From: Mediterraneibacter glycyrrhizinilyticus
GTDB lineage: Bacteria > Bacillota > Clostridia > Lachnospirales > Lachnospiraceae
Assembly (NCBI RefSeq): GCF_015560805.1
Contig: NZ_JADMSO010000015.1
Span: forward strand, 1-53,268
Direction: 5' to 3'
DNA: 53,268 nt
Below, one piece after another: positions 51,967 through 53,268 of the stretch. The translations under genes and the position numbers were made by a program. Numbering within the stretch: position 1 is the stretch's first letter; each line of letters begins with the position of its first letter. The notes under the pieces are model-generated. The model had not been told where the DNA came from, made no database searches, and saw nothing but the letters and a program-made list of their open reading frames with translations.

Positions 51967-52561
51967 GGAAAAACGAATGGCAGGCTCTTATGAGATTGAG
52001 CAGAGCATTTATATCGGCGAAAAGGAAGTGCTGTTTGGGGTAAATAAGGCGGAAGAATATCCCTTTATGGTCTGTTACTGTTCTTATAACAATCCCCTGT
52101 CTGCCCCGTGGTGTACGGAAGCTATTGGTACGGACGATTATCTGGAAGCGATGCAGGTGTTTACAGACCGAGTACAGGCACAGATCGAGCTTGTAAAAAC
52201 GGAGCAGGAACAATACCGCTTTGATAAAACACCGTTTACTGTTTCCGACTGTATTCCCGATAATCACAGCTCGAATATCGTCGGCAAGGTGGTGGTTATC
52301 AACGCCGAGCCGAAACGATATGAATATCAGCACGCTGCCTATCAGCTTGTATTGGCAGACGGTGGACACGGTGCAACAGGCGGCAGAGGGCAGGCGGTGT
52401 TTGGCACTTGCCTTGCCACAGGTGAGCGTGGCAGATGGGAAAGATATGATGTGCTTGGGGAAATCAAGCCAGAAAAAATGCCAGAGTGGGCAAAGGAAGC
52501 TCTCACAAAACTGAAAGTACAGCAGAAAGAGAAAAAAACGCACAGTCGGGAGGAACGCTGA
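51959..52561 (+). CDS. Element protein of unknown function (200 residues)
   Basis: A two-part protein: an N-terminal module shared with the 51561 gene (MSKEKRMAGSYEIEQSIYIG) and a C-terminal Gly/His-rich segment (LADGGHGATGGRGQAVFGTC) then a charged tail. AGGAGG is 6 bases before ATG 51959; an ATG at 51953 has no spacing. Common on Tn1549-like elements, role unknown. Confidence 0.7.
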   Translation: MSKEKRMAGSYEIEQSIYIGEKEVLFGVNKAEEYPFMVCYCSYNNPLSAPWCTEAIGTDDYLEAMQVFTDRVQAQIELVKTEQEQYRFDKTPFTVSDCIPDNHSSNIVGKVVVINAEPKRYEYQHAAYQLVLADGGHGATGGRGQAVFGTCLATGERGRWERYDVLGEIKPEKMPEWAKEALTKLKVQQKEKKTHSREER

Positions 52562-52562
52562 T

Positions 52563-53174
52563 ATGGAGATACGACCATTAACCCCGACAGAACAGAAATA
52601 CACTTATGCCCAAAGTATGCAGATTGAGGGGCAGACAGGTACAATCGGACATCTGCGTGGAGATTTTGCAACAACAGGCTATGGCTTTTATACCACTTGG
52701 TTTGATACCAGACCCCAATGGAAAACGGACGAATTTAAGGCAGACCTTGATACCGTCATCAATGCTTTGCGGGAGGATAAGGGACTTTTGCACAACCGTT
52801 ATGATATGGGTGCTTTTGCAAGGAAATATCCTGAAAGTGCGATGCAAGGGAATTATTGTACGGAATATGGTTTTCGTGTGGACACAGGAAAGCACGCTTT
52901 TCTATTTCGGTGCAATCCCACCAAAGGCGATTATAACTTTTACTGTTATTGCTATGTGAAGGAATGGCTGAATCAGCATATGGAAAAAGCTGAGCAGGGC
53001 ATCCGTTTTATTGATACGCAGTATAAAGAACTGTTCCGTATCCCAGACGGTGGGAAGATTATGGTAACGACCGCTTGGGGCGAAAAACGGGAATACACCT
53101 GCCGCTTTATTGACGAATATCATACGGAGGTCGGTAACAACCTTGGTCCTATGTCAAGAAAAAGTACAAATTAA
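52563..53174 (+). CDS. Element protein of unknown function, C-terminus probably replaced
   Basis: A 203-residue protein (MEIRPLTPTEQKYTYAQSMQ; EYGFRVDTGKHAFLFRCNPT; KELFRIPDGGKIMVTTAWGE) of a family I associate with Tn1549-type elements. As far as I can recall, relatives continue past RFIDEYHTEVGNNL with a longer tail; here only GPMSRKSTN follows before the stop. This may mark a deletion or rearrangement in the element. Starts 1 base after the previous stop. Confidence 0.65.
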   Translation: MEIRPLTPTEQKYTYAQSMQIEGQTGTIGHLRGDFATTGYGFYTTWFDTRPQWKTDEFKADLDTVINALREDKGLLHNRYDMGAFARKYPESAMQGNYCTEYGFRVDTGKHAFLFRCNPTKGDYNFYCYCYVKEWLNQHMEKAEQGIRFIDTQYKELFRIPDGGKIMVTTAWGEKREYTCRFIDEYHTEVGNNLGPMSRKSTN

Positions 53175-53206
53175 ATGTAACCAATTTTCTCTGTTCTGAG
53201 CGAAGT

Positions 53207-53268
53207 TTAACTTGCTATTTTTATTGCATTCTCCTCGATGTTTTCAAGATATTGTTCCTCATATTCAT
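53207..53268 (-). CDS. Possible 3' end of a minus-strand gene continuing past the window
   Basis: On the minus strand the frame reads EYEEQYLENIEENAIKIAS and stops at 53207-53209. It is open to the right edge, so it may be the C-terminus of a gene. Too short to identify. Confidence 0.35.
   Translation of the reverse strand, partial: EYEEQYLENIEENAIKIAS

Noticed and set aside
1-53268. CRISPR arrays, rRNA genes and known metabolite riboswitches
   Set aside because: No regularly spaced repeats, rRNA segments or recognisable riboswitch cores were seen on either strand.

Overview
The window is a low-GC Gram-positive chromosome segment, most consistent with a gut Lachnospiraceae (Clostridium cluster XIVa) bacterium. 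The basis is AGGAGG-type ribosome binding sites, TTG starts, the rpsF-ssb-rpsR and gdpP-rplI-dnaB gene orders, a class B sortase, a BspA-type leucine-rich repeat protein, an Rpn-family nuclease and a SpaA/Cna-type surface adhesin. Genus and species cannot be fixed from the sequence alone.

Layout. 1-1245: 3' part of an IS1182-type transposase broken by one in-frame stop. 1482-8326: a divergent LevR-like PRD regulator facing a mannose-family PTS (IIA, IIB, IIC, IID), a BtpA/SgcQ-like TIM-barrel protein and a beta-phosphoglucomutase-like HAD phosphatase, together a sugar uptake and processing locus of unknown substrate. 8327-13305: accessory genes (proline-rich DUF4397 protein, an 18-codon ORF with good expression signals, a lipoprotein, a maltose-type O-acetyltransferase), tRNA-Cys(GCA) and an Rpn-like nuclease. 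13375-15914: SGNH hydrolase, divergent LysR regulator and AEC transporter. 16139-18198: a decayed ABC-transporter/two-component operon in which ATPase and FtsX-like permease are fused by an internal deletion and no response regulator is left. 18273-22354: a three-gene LRR / VWA (DUF2201) / MoxR-ATPase operon with a near-consensus promoter.

22420-25372: LUD protein, sortase B, DUF951 protein and rpsF-ssb-rpsR. 25466-26024: a MNT-HEPN pair whose HEPN member has a stop inside its RX4HXY motif. 26179-28382: cytidine deaminase, uridine phosphorylase and a Cof-type phosphatase. 28562-32475: gdpP-rplI-dnaB. 32572-37605: MerR/RacA-like protein, 2[4Fe-4S] ferredoxin, an orphan sugar-binding lipoprotein with low-complexity insertions, and an OmpR-type two-component system. 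37683-44079: mutS2, an HtrA-like protein that has lost its catalytic triad, yhaM and rlmD.

44080 to the end: the left part of an integrated conjugative element that appears to have entered at the 3' end of rlmD. It carries small element proteins, ParA, ParB, a 1380-residue thioester/SpaA-repeat adhesin and a run of small accessory genes. No integrase, relaxase or conjugation ATPase is inside the window, so the element continues to the right or is truncated. Strongest leads: the LRR-VWA-MoxR operon, the PTS/BtpA/HAD locus with its degenerate activator, the HEPN active-site nonsense codon, the dead HtrA-like protein and the ATPase-permease fusion.
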